A stretch of DNA of 7,291 nt from Halieaceae bacterium (GTDB lineage Bacteria > Pseudomonadota > Gammaproteobacteria > Pseudomonadales > Halieaceae). Positions within the stretch are counted from its first letter, which is position 1; each line of letters starts with the position of its first letter. The stretch covers positions 1 to 7,291 of the forward strand of contig WTJR01000218.1 of the NCBI GenBank assembly GCA_011524755.1. Direction: 5' to 3'. Below the pieces are notes generated by a model. That model had not been told where the DNA came from. It saw only the letters and a list, made by a program, of their open reading frames with translations, and ran no database searches. Below are positions 1 through 6,221 of this stretch, piece by piece. The translations under genes were made by a program, and so were the position numbers.

Positions 1-19
1 TAATCGGCACCAAATGGTA

Positions 20-1459
20 CTAGCTATCGGTGCTGATGCGTTTAATCGTAGCGGTGGTGGAGAAACCTTCGACAAATTCGAGGATGATCACTTCGCCACC
101 GCTTTCCAGCACGTGCTCGTGTCCCGCTATCTCATTAACGGCGTAATCCCCACCCTTGACTAACACGTCAGGTGAAATCGCCTCAATCAAGCGCGCTGGC
201 GTGTCTTCGGAAAACGGTACGACGTAACTCACTGACCTGAGTCCGGCCAGCACCGACATACGCGAGTCGATGCCGTTAATAGGCCTATCAGAGCCCTTTA
301 AACGGGTCACCGAGGCATCCTCATTAACAGCCACAATCAACACGTCTGCGAGCGCTGCAGCCTGGCTTAAGTAGGTGACATGCCCCGGGTGCAATAAATC
401 GAAACACCCGTTTGTCATTACGACTCGCTGCCCTTCCGCCTTGAGTCTCGCCACAGCCGCTACTGCTTCTTGCTCTGTCACGACACCGAAAGCAGGCAGG
501 TCTTGGACATCACCCTCGGATTGCAGCAAGGCACCCTGAAGCTCCTCGCGCGTTACCGTTGCAGTACCTACCTTTCCCACAACCAACCCTGCAGCCACAT
601 TGGCTAAGCGAGTCGAGTTCTCAAGGCTATCCTGACTGGCAAGACCGGCTGCCATGGCCGAAATAACCGTATCACCCGCTCCCGTCACATCGAACACCTC
701 TCGCGCCAGGGCTGGCAAGTGTAGAGGCTCGCCTTCTTTCGACTGCAAGGTCATGCCGCGCTCACTGCGAGTAACCAAAACTGCCTCGAACCCGTGCTGC
801 TCGCAAAGATCACGCGCTCTAGCGCTAATAACCGTATCGTCCTGATGACAGGCACCAACGACGGCTTCAAATTCAGATAGGTTCGGTGTGATGAGTGTTG
901 CACCGGCATACCGAGAGAAATCCGCACCCTTCGGATCGACTAAAACTGGCGTTTTGAGGACGCGACATGCGCTGATAAGCGCCTCGATATTGGTCAGGGT
1001 ACCTTTTGCGTAATCGCTCAGGAGCACCACATCGTGTTCGGCAATTAGATTACTCGCATACTGCAAAAACGACTCGTCCGCGTAGTCATTGAGCGGCGCC
1101 TCAAAGTCCATTCGAATGAGCTGCTGATTCCGGCTAAGCACACGTAGCTTGACGATCGTATCTGCCGGGCAAGGCATAACGGACCACCGGACGCCCTTTG
1201 CCTCAACGGCTGAGCGAAGTTGCTTTGCGTGCTCGTCGTCACCGACCAGACCTGAGAGCGTCGTTTCCACACCCAGCGCCGCAAGGTTAATCGCCACATT
1301 CCCAGCGCCGCCCGGCCTGTCATCAACACCCGCCACCTTAACAACGGGCACCGGCGCCTCCGGGCTGATGCGCGTCGCCGCACCGTGCCAAAAACGGTCG
1401 AGCATGACATCACCGATGACCAGTACTTTGGCATCACTGAATTTAGGAAGCTTCGTCAT
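20..1459 (-). CDS. hldE: Bifunctional D-glycero-beta-D-manno-heptose-7-phosphate kinase / heptose-1-phosphate adenylyltransferase HldE
   Basis: This cytoplasmic enzyme carries out two steps of ADP-heptose synthesis for the LPS inner core: phosphorylation of heptose 7-phosphate at C1, and, after GmhB acts, adenylylation of heptose 1-phosphate. The 479-aa length is close to the E. coli protein (477 aa). The N-terminal ribokinase/PfkB domain (about 1-315) has GDVMLDRFW at 16-24, GGAGNVAINLAALG at 50-63, and the C-terminal PfkB signature DVTGAGDT at 257-264 with predicted catalytic Asp263. The C-terminal nucleotidyltransferase domain (about 343-479) has TNGCFDLLHPGH at 349-360, including the HxGH motif at 357-360, then KGGDY at 435-439 and GFSTT at 465-469. 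The ATG start is preceded by a GAGAGAG purine run (1469-1475, minus strand) 9 nt upstream. It is the last visible gene of the operon, 44 nt after the GT9 gene. All key motifs are present, so I see no sign of decay. Confidence 0.97.
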   Translation of the reverse strand: MTKLPKFSDAKVLVIGDVMLDRFWHGAATRISPEAPVPVVKVAGVDDRPGGAGNVAINLAALGVETTLSGLVGDDEHAKQLRSAVEAKGVRWSVMPCPADTIVKLRVLSRNQQLIRMDFEAPLNDYADESFLQYASNLIAEHDVVLLSDYAKGTLTNIEALISACRVLKTPVLVDPKGADFSRYAGATLITPNLSEFEAVVGACHQDDTVISARARDLCEQHGFEAVLVTRSERGMTLQSKEGEPLHLPALAREVFDVTGAGDTVISAMAAGLASQDSLENSTRLANVAAGLVVGKVGTATVTREELQGALLQSEGDVQDLPAFGVVTEQEAVAAVARLKAEGQRVVMTNGCFDLLHPGHVTYLSQAAALADVLIVAVNEDASVTRLKGSDRPINGIDSRMSVLAGLRSVSYVVPFSEDTPARLIEAISPDVLVKGGDYAVNEIAGHEHVLESGGEVIILEFVEGFSTTATIKRISTDS

Positions 1460-1503
1460 CCGATATCACTCTCTCGGTTGTCTGATCTCGCGCCAAAATG
1501 CGT

Positions 1504-2523
1504 CTAGACCAGTTCGTTAAAGGCACTCAAGGCCTCATCGGCCGTGATACCCACCATACAATCAAATCGTCCCGCGCATGTAGGACTTCGCTTACAGGGT
1601 GCACACTCGAGCCCATGATAAATCACTCTGACATTATCGCGACCCGTCTCAAGATAGGGGCAGGTGGAGCCAAACAGCGCGACGGTCGGAATGCCTGCCG
1701 CAATGCCCATGTGCGTAAGACCAGTGTCTACACCGATAACTCCGATGGCCTTTTTTACCAGGCCAGCGCTCACACCCAACGGATAGCTGCCTACCCAGTT
1801 AAGTACCGGCAGTTCGTCCAGCAAAGCAGCCGCTTCCTCTCGGTCACCGGGTCCGCCCAAGCACGCCACCTGGTGCCCCGTATCTGCAAGGCGGCCAATG
1901 AGCGCTCGCCAATGCGCATGGGTCCAATGCTTCTGCGGTCGGGTCGTGAACGGTGCAATAACGACATACGGCGCGTCAGGCGCCACATCTGTCGCTCGCA
2001 CATCATCCGACGCCGAAAGCCCGAGTACCATCTCAAAGCTAGAGGTATCCCAATTCAAAGTTTCGGCTAACGCTAGGTATTCAGAGCTTATGCGTGACGT
2101 AATGCTCTTCTCGTAACGGTCCGTGAGGAACATGCCGTTGGGTTCCTTCGACTTAAAACCTATACGTTGGCGACTACCGGTTAACCAGGCGAGGAAAGCG
2201 CTTTTAACGAGCCCCTGAGCATCGATCACTAGATCATAGTTACGAGCACGGAGCTTTCGTCTAAAGGCCGCCACGGCGCTAAACAAGGCGAAAAGACGCT
2301 TTTCTCGCCAGAGGTCTTGCCACTCTTGGCGTGGCCACAAAATAACCTCGTTCAAGCCGGGCAGTTCGGTCAGCAAGGGACGCACAACGCCCTCAGCTAG
2401 CCAATCAATCTCGGCTTCCGGATATCGCTTTTTACACGCTGCAACCAAAGGTGATGCGAAGACCACATCACCAATCGCACTCAACCGAATGATCAAAACA
2501 CGCTTGGGCTCAGTAGCAATCAT
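1504..2523 (-). CDS. Glycosyltransferase family 9 protein, probable LPS heptosyltransferase (WaaC/WaaF type)
   Basis: A 339-aa GT9 (GT-B fold) enzyme, predicted to move heptose from ADP-heptose to the LPS inner core at the cytoplasmic face of the inner membrane. The N-terminus RVLIIRLSAIGDVVFASPLV (8-27) is the classic GT9 opening; Asp19 sits where WaaC has its catalytic Asp. DAQGLVKSA (101-109) and the C-terminal donor-site stretch GVDTGLTHMGIAAGIP (264-279) followed by TVALFGST (280-287) are also family motifs. Cysteines at 307, 310, 316 and 322 form the Cys-rich tail motif seen in many heptosyltransferase homologues. No transmembrane segment is seen. The ATG lies 15 nt after the upstream ligase gene stop with no clear Shine-Dalgarno, which suggests translational coupling. 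Its neighbour hldE supplies the donor pathway. Sequence alone does not tell me whether it is heptosyltransferase I, II or a later one, so no symbol is given. Confidence 0.92.
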   Translation of the reverse strand: MIATEPKRVLIIRLSAIGDVVFASPLVAACKKRYPEAEIDWLAEGVVRPLLTELPGLNEVILWPRQEWQDLWREKRLFALFSAVAAFRRKLRARNYDLVIDAQGLVKSAFLAWLTGSRQRIGFKSKEPNGMFLTDRYEKSITSRISSEYLALAETLNWDTSSFEMVLGLSASDDVRATDVAPDAPYVVIAPFTTRPQKHWTHAHWRALIGRLADTGHQVACLGGPGDREEAAALLDELPVLNWVGSYPLGVSAGLVKKAIGVIGVDTGLTHMGIAAGIPTVALFGSTCPYLETGRDNVRVIYHGLECAPCKRSPTCAGRFDCMVGITADEALSAFNELV

Positions 2524-2538
2524 CGTTTTGAAAGCTGA

Positions 2539-3747
2539 TTACGGTGCGGAGGTCTCGGTGACTTGCGGGCAATCCCTGTCCAACGCAATCAGCAAGGTAA
2601 AGGTGAGAAATATGAGATTACCGCCAATGTAGGAATACATTCCCACGGCTGTCCCCAACGGGAATACCGCAAGCAGGGCCGTCAAACCAGCCACAGCGAC
2701 GTGGATTCGCTCGTCCTGAACATAGCCCCAAAGCCACCGCAAAAGTAAGCCGTAACCAATCAGCCCAACCAAGCCCGTCTCTGAAATCACTTCGAGTATG
2801 GTTAGGTGTGAGTGCCACGTCTCAGCAAGACCCGGGACGGTGCTGGCATCGGTTGCCAGCGCGTACGTACCAAAACCTCGCATACCCACGCCGGTAAACC
2901 AATGATCCTTAAAAGCCTGCCAAGACAGCTCCCATAATTGGGACTGATAAAGGAATGACTGATACCGTGCTGGCGCCTCTGCAAGCGTGCTCACCTGCCC
3001 CGTAACGACCGAGAGATAAACGCCAAGCAGCAGTCCAATAATCGCCGAAATAACAAAACCAGTGACTTGCCGCTTTGCTCCGACCTCCTTGTTGCGCAAG
3101 GCCAGCATCGCCCATCCGGCAAGACCTATCAGCGCCAATACCGCCGATGACTGATGCCCACTCATTACGATTGCTGCGTAAACAGGAAGCGAAAGAATAC
3201 CAACGCCCATACCACCGGCACGCCGGAGTGCTTCGAGGAAGAACGGCGACAGAATGGCAAGCGTTGCACCGTAACCTAACTGCAGAGACCCCGTGACAAT
3301 CGCGCCCTCCTCACCGAGCTCCACCAATGGGTCGCCCAGAAGGCTCACACCCGTCAGTAGCTGCACAAAACCATCTACGGCCCACGCCACTAGCAAAATA
3401 CCAAGGAAGGACATGATTCGCTTCGCGTCGCCCTCCTCAATCTTCACACTCAATACGACCCAGGCTGCTAGCGCATAGGCGGCAAATCTAAAAACAGCCG
3501 AAATTCCTCTGTCGAGATTGACCGAAAACAGAAGACTGATGAGGCCAGGCAGCGCAATACACGCAAACAGCATGGCCGCTTTCTTCATACCCGGCGTGGA
3601 GAGAATCGCCTCGCGGTTGGTAATTAATGTCAGCAGGCTGACAACCACCATCAACCAGATCAGCTGGCGGGTAGCCACACTGACGGCAAGTGAGAAAAAC
3701 AGGAACACCCACATAAGGGGTGCAGGAATAAGGTTTTGCTGTGGCAT
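2539..3747 (-). CDS. O-antigen ligase family (Wzy_C) polytopic membrane protein, probable WaaL-type ligase
   Basis: A 402-aa inner-membrane protein with roughly ten or more hydrophobic segments (for example about 11-42, 58-76, 84-101, 112-132, 156-171, 183-216, 229-249, 324-341, 348-388). The Wzy_C signature lies around the long periplasmic loop: Arg261 in RYQSFLYQSQLW (261-272), HWFTGVGMRGFGTY (282-295), and WHSHLTILEVISETGLVGLIG (311-331). His312 and His314 are candidates for the conserved ligase His. The family joins undecaprenyl-linked glycan to lipid A-core (WaaL), but O-antigen polymerases (Wzy) and protein O-oligosaccharyltransferases share the domain. The operon with a heptosyltransferase and hldE favours WaaL. 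It is the first gene of the minus-strand operon. An in-frame TGA lies directly before the ATG, so no longer start is possible. The weak SD is TTAGAG about 7 nt upstream. Family is certain; exact reaction is moderately sure. Confidence 0.88.
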   Translation of the reverse strand: MPQQNLIPAPLMWVFLFFSLAVSVATRQLIWLMVVVSLLTLITNREAILSTPGMKKAAMLFACIALPGLISLLFSVNLDRGISAVFRFAAYALAAWVVLSVKIEEGDAKRIMSFLGILLVAWAVDGFVQLLTGVSLLGDPLVELGEEGAIVTGSLQLGYGATLAILSPFFLEALRRAGGMGVGILSLPVYAAIVMSGHQSSAVLALIGLAGWAMLALRNKEVGAKRQVTGFVISAIIGLLLGVYLSVVTGQVSTLAEAPARYQSFLYQSQLWELSWQAFKDHWFTGVGMRGFGTYALATDASTVPGLAETWHSHLTILEVISETGLVGLIGYGLLLRWLWGYVQDERIHVAVAGLTALLAVFPLGTAVGMYSYIGGNLIFLTFTLLIALDRDCPQVTETSAP

Positions 3748-3906
3748 TCAGTGACTCTAATTACGGTCTTTATCCCGAATGTCGGGCTCCCCAAAGTTTC
3801 CGCAGAGTAACTAAATCACCTATTGAACTCCAGCTGAGCGTTGTAAAATAGCCAAAAATCAACAATTTAACTTGCGCCTGCCATAGCGAGAGTGTTTCAT
3901 CGCGTC
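3748..3906. promoter_or_regulatory. Divergent intergenic region between the ligase operon and the sulfotransferase
   Basis: This non-coding gap must hold the start signals for both divergent units. It has an AT-rich core (3841-3872), where a plus-strand promoter is possible. Near the ligase start is a small inverted repeat, CCCGA (3774-3778) and TCGGG (3782-3786), with a 3-nt loop; it would lie in the ligase 5' leader and is probably too short to mean much. I found no convincing sigma-70 pair on the minus strand and no terminator. Confidence 0.5.
3823..3849 (+). promoter_or_regulatory. Candidate sigma-70 promoter for the sulfotransferase gene
   Basis: TTGAAC (3823-3828) resembles a -35 box and TAAAAT (3844-3849) a -10 box. 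The 15-nt spacer is shorter than the usual 16-18, and the A/T-rich DNA that follows would melt easily. Transcription would start near 3856, giving a leader of about 50 nt to the ATG at 3907. This is a by-eye match only. Confidence 0.3.
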
Positions 3907-4557
3907 ATGCTGTTATCTCATCAAAAAAAGTTCCTTTTCGTACACATCGCGAAGACGGGCGGCACCAGTGTTCGTGCTGCTCTACAAAAGCATCGGTGGC
4001 GCGACCCCTACTACGCGCCGATCTGGATCGCCAGCAAGCTTAGCGGGCTCGTAAATCACGAAGTTGGCATCAAATTGCCCCGACACGCTAAGGCAATTGC
4101 AGCCAAGGAAATGCTACCGCGTGACTTCTATGAGTCATTGTTCAAGTTTGCATTTGTTCGGAACCCCTGGGATCTACAGGTCAGCTCTTATCACCATATA
4201 CGGCGAGAGCGTCCGCAGTTGCTGAAGCCCAATGAGACGTTCGAAGAGTTTTTGCGCCGAAAGCTTGATCCCTCAAGACCTTGGCAATACCACATCGACA
4301 CGTCGATAACGCCGCAGAGCGACTATCTAGTCGACCTAAAAGGCAATCTGATTGTCGACTTCATCGGCCACTATGAGACGCTTCAGCAGGACTTCGACGA
4401 GTGCTGCAGGCGAATTGGCATTCCGAAAATTGAGCTTCCTCATCGTCGTAAAGCAGACGATCGTCTCGCCTACCGCGACTACTACACACCAGAAACGCAG
4501 GCGCTGGTCACAGAGGCCTTTGCACGCGATATAGAAATATTAGGGTACGAGTTCTAA
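3907..4557 (+). CDS. Sulfotransferase family 2 domain protein (PAPS-dependent, carbohydrate-type)
   Basis: A 216-aa predicted cytoplasmic sulfotransferase that would move sulfate from PAPS to a hydroxyl or amino group, most often on a sugar. The 5'-phosphosulfate loop HIAKTGGTS (13-21, Lys16) and the 3'-phosphate-binding segment FVRNPWDLQVSSY (83-95, Arg85 and Ser93) are both intact. QSDYL (137-141), IGHYETLQQDF (153-163) and the C-terminal DYYTPETQALV (191-201) followed by ILGYEF (211-216) also fit the family. I chose the ATG at 3907 because MLLSHQKKFLFVHIAKTGGTS is the usual family N-terminus. A GTG at 3892 would add five residues, but it has no SD and overlaps the only purine-rich stretch (GAGAG, 3888-3892), which is itself 14 nt from the ATG. 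It is the only plus-strand gene between the two heptose blocks, and it converges on gmhB with overlapping stops. The acceptor is unknown; LPS core, O-antigen or another surface glycan is inferred from neighbours. Confidence 0.88.
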   Translation: MLLSHQKKFLFVHIAKTGGTSVRAALQKHRWRDPYYAPIWIASKLSGLVNHEVGIKLPRHAKAIAAKEMLPRDFYESLFKFAFVRNPWDLQVSSYHHIRRERPQLLKPNETFEEFLRRKLDPSRPWQYHIDTSITPQSDYLVDLKGNLIVDFIGHYETLQQDFDECCRRIGIPKIELPHRRKADDRLAYRDYYTPETQALVTEAFARDIEILGYEF

Positions 4558-5093
4558 GCCGTTGCCAGCAGCGCTCTGCAGGCGTCCGGTAAATCACTCA
4601 CAGCATTACAGTCTGCTGAAGCTTCGCCGTTGGTGACCTGATAGCGATGAGGGATCCCCGCCGCCAGTGCCGCCTGCATATCGGAATCCTTATCACCCAC
4701 CATGGCACTGCGTGCGAGATCAATATCAAGCTCTTTGACGGCCCGATGGATCAACCCCGGCTGTGGCTTTCTACAATCACAAGTCTTCCGATAATGAGCC
4801 AGCGTGGCCTCCGGCAGATGAGGACAGAAATAGACGCCCGCAATCGAGACGCCATGTTGACTAAGCTCCTTACACATGTGCTCGGTTAGGATGTGGAAGT
4901 CTTCTTCGGTGTAAAACCCTCGGCCAATGCCTGATTGGTTGGTTACAACGACCAAGGCATAACCGGACTCGCACAGCGTGCGCATGGCTTCAATCACACC
5001 CGGCAAGAACACAAAGCTGTCCCAATCGCCTACATAGCCAGAGTCGACATTGATAACGCCATCTCGATCGAGGAAAACAGCGGCGACTGTCAT
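4554..5093 (-). CDS. gmhB: D-glycero-beta-D-manno-heptose 1,7-bisphosphate 7-phosphatase GmhB
   Basis: A 179-aa HAD-superfamily phosphatase that removes the C7 phosphate from heptose 1,7-bisphosphate, between the two HldE reactions. The catalytic motif DRDGVIN (9-15) has nucleophile Asp9 and acid/base Asp11. VVVTNQSGIGRG (48-59) holds HAD motif II, CRKP (107-110) supplies the motif III basic residue (Lys109), and GDKDSD (133-138) is motif IV. The family's structural zinc site is visible as Cys90, His92, Cys105 and Cys107. The histidinol-phosphatase-like relatives share this fold, but the gmhA neighbour makes GmhB the best call. The ATG lies 3 nt after the gmhA stop (TGA-TCC-ATG) with no good SD, so translation is probably coupled to gmhA. 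The stop codon overlaps that of the converging sulfotransferase gene. Confidence 0.95.
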   Translation of the reverse strand: MTVAAVFLDRDGVINVDSGYVGDWDSFVFLPGVIEAMRTLCESGYALVVVTNQSGIGRGFYTEEDFHILTEHMCKELSQHGVSIAGVYFCPHLPEATLAHYRKTCDCRKPQPGLIHRAVKELDIDLARSAMVGDKDSDMQAALAAGIPHRYQVTNGEASADCNAVSDLPDACRALLATA

Positions 5094-5096
5094 GGA

Positions 5097-5672
5097 TCAG
5101 TCAGCGCCTAAGCCCAGATGCTCTTCGACGAGCGCACAGATGAGGTGACCAATCACGATGTGCATCTCCTGAATCCGCGCAGTGACGTCCGAAGGCACAA
5201 CAAGTGACACATCACATTTGGTATCCAGCGCGCCACCCGATTTGCCCGAGAGTCCAATGACAGAGGCACCTGCGCGATGCGCTGCATCGACAGCGTTGAG
5301 GATGTTGCCGGAGTTGCCGGAGGTGGAGATAGCAATTAATACGTCGCCCTCCTGACACAAACCCTCGACCTGCCGGCTAAAAACCTCGTCGTAGCCATAG
5401 TCGTTACCAATGGCCGTTAACGCAGATGTGTCCGTTGTTAACGCGATTGCTGGTAGCGCGCGACGGTCGTGGACAAAGCGGCCAATGAGCTCAGCCGCAA
5501 TGTGCTGCGCGTCGGCCGCCGAACCGCCGTTACCGCAAAGATAGATGCGTTGGCCTTGCGCGAGGGCCCTACCACACAACTCACCCGCTGACGCTATTTC
5601 GCCTTCAAGCGCAGCCATTTTTTCGACTACCTGCCTATGCTCTTCCAGCGTTGATTTAACCAACTCGCGCAT
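5097..5672 (-). CDS. gmhA: Phosphoheptose isomerase (sedoheptulose 7-phosphate isomerase) GmhA
   Basis: A 191-aa SIS-domain enzyme that converts sedoheptulose 7-phosphate to D-glycero-D-manno-heptose 7-phosphate, the first committed step of ADP-heptose synthesis; the family is a cytoplasmic tetramer. CGNGGSAADAQHIAAEL (46-62) carries the phosphate-binding loop plus His57 and Glu61. STSGNS (116-121) is the second sugar-phosphate loop. Gln168 and His176 complete the metal/catalytic set, equivalent to H61, E65, Q172 and H180 of E. coli GmhA. I chose the ATG at 5672 over the GTG at 5678, which would add Met-Arg. AGAGGG (5681-5686, minus strand) is 8 nt from the ATG but only 2 nt from the GTG. The gene heads the gmhA-gmhB pair. 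The upstream divergent gap carries inverted repeats that may matter for its control. Confidence 0.96.
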   Translation of the reverse strand: MRELVKSTLEEHRQVVEKMAALEGEIASAGELCGRALAQGQRIYLCGNGGSAADAQHIAAELIGRFVHDRRALPAIALTTDTSALTAIGNDYGYDEVFSRQVEGLCQEGDVLIAISTSGNSGNILNAVDAAHRAGASVIGLSGKSGGALDTKCDVSLVVPSDVTARIQEMHIVIGHLICALVEEHLGLGAD

Positions 5673-5680
5673 GCGCACGT

Positions 5681-5686
5681 CCCTCT
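5681..5686 (-). promoter_or_regulatory. Ribosome binding site that decides the gmhA start
   Basis: Read on the minus strand this is AGAGGG, close to the Shine-Dalgarno consensus. Its 8-nt distance to the ATG at 5672 is near ideal, while 2 nt to the GTG at 5678 is too short. It supports the 191-aa GmhA. Confidence 0.7.
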
Positions 5687-5707
5687 AACGATAAATTTTG
5701 CAACAAA

Positions 5708-5731
5708 CGGGCTGAGACCTAGTCTCGCCCG
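5708..5731. repeat. Long inverted repeat / hairpin in the gmhA-DUF1330 divergent gap
   Basis: CGGGC (5708-5712) and GAGAC (5714-5718) pair with GTCTC (5722-5726) and GCCCG (5727-5731). This gives a 10-bp stem with one bulged T (5713) and a 3-nt CTA loop. No U-tract follows on the plus strand. On the minus strand the following bases (TTTGTTGCAAAATTT, about 5691-5705) are T-rich but mixed. Both flanking genes start here rather than end, so a simple terminator is not expected. An operator, or an attenuator-like hairpin in the gmhA leader, is possible. The structure is seen; the role is inferred. Confidence 0.55.
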
Positions 5732-5745
5732 ACATGACCGGCTAA

Positions 5746-5765
5746 GGTTACCACGCGTGGATACC
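5746..5765. promoter_or_regulatory. Interrupted palindrome, candidate operator upstream of the DUF1330 gene
   Basis: The perfect 10-bp palindrome CCACGCGTGG (5751-5760) is extended by GGT (5746-5748) and ACC (5763-5765), with two non-pairing bases on each side between core and arms. The centre is 26 bp before the DUF1330 ATG and the right arm ends 3 nt before its SD. A regulator bound here could block transcription or ribosome access to the plus-strand unit, and it may also reach the gmhA promoter. I cannot name a cognate regulator. Confidence 0.4.
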
Positions 5766-5781
5766 TTCGGAGCCAAAAACC

Positions 5782-6216
5782 ATGTTCGATGAGCAGTACG
5801 TCGACCCCTCAAGAGTTAATTTCGATGCTTTCAAAGCACTGGATAGGACAACGCCTATCCTCATGCTCAACAAGCTCAAATTTTATGATCAAGCGCGTTA
5901 TGAGACGGGTCATCCGCTAGCGAACACACCCATGACCGGTGCCGAGGCTTATGCCAACTATGGAACTGACAGTGGACCCATCTTTTCCCGCGTGGGCGGC
6001 TCAATTGTCTGGCGTGGCAATTTCGAGTCGACAGTCATCGGACCCAGCGATGAATCCTGGGATCAGGTCTTCATTGCTCGTTATCCAAATGCGGGTGCCT
6101 TCCTTGAGATGGTGACCGATCCTGTGTATCAGCAAGCAGTCAAACACCGGCAAGCAGCCGTTCTGACTTCGCGCTTGCAACGCTTTGGTGAACTAGAGCT
6201 CGGCGATACGTTTTAA
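5782..6216 (+). CDS. DUF1330 domain-containing protein
   Basis: A 144-aa soluble protein without signal peptide or membrane segment. Residues about 52-135 match the DUF1330 (PF07045) pattern: TGAEAYANYGTDSGPIF (52-68), GGSIVWRGNFESTVIGP (72-88), WDQVFIARYPNAGAFLEM (93-110) and DPVYQQAVKHRQAAVLTSRL (113-132). The family has a ferredoxin-like dimeric alpha/beta-barrel fold and no generally assigned reaction. Many members are about 95-100 aa, so this one carries an N-terminal extension of some 25-45 residues that includes the first strand-like segment PILMLNKLKFYD (25-36). The ATG has a good SD, CGGAG (5768-5772), 9 nt upstream. The GT4 gene starts 5 nt after its stop, so the two are probably cotranscribed. 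A role in glycan synthesis is not supported by anything in the protein itself. Confidence 0.87.
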   Translation: MFDEQYVDPSRVNFDAFKALDRTTPILMLNKLKFYDQARYETGHPLANTPMTGAEAYANYGTDSGPIFSRVGGSIVWRGNFESTVIGPSDESWDQVFIARYPNAGAFLEMVTDPVYQQAVKHRQAAVLTSRLQRFGELELGDTF

Positions 6217-6221
6217 GTCTC

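Noticed and set aside
3..37. Imperfect inverted repeat at the 3' end of hldE as a terminator
   Set aside because: The arms (3-11 and 29-37) pair at eight of nine positions around a 17-nt loop that includes the stop codon. The region where a U-tract would be lies outside the window, so a terminator cannot be supported.
1045..1520. Open frames of about 120-130 codons overlapping the hldE N-terminal region on both strands
   Set aside because: They are alternative-frame readings of the HldE kinase domain, which has intact motifs; their products look like low-information shadows.
1498..2070. A 190-codon plus-strand open frame opposite the GT9 gene
   Set aside because: It lies antisense to a clear heptosyltransferase whose conserved motifs explain the sequence. 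Its translation is rich in Arg, Ser and Cys with no recognisable domain, and it has no convincing ribosome binding site.
4558..4600. Short GCAG/CTGC inverted repeat near the gmhB end as a bidirectional terminator
   Set aside because: The stem is only 4 bp, lies inside gmhB coding sequence and has no U-tract.
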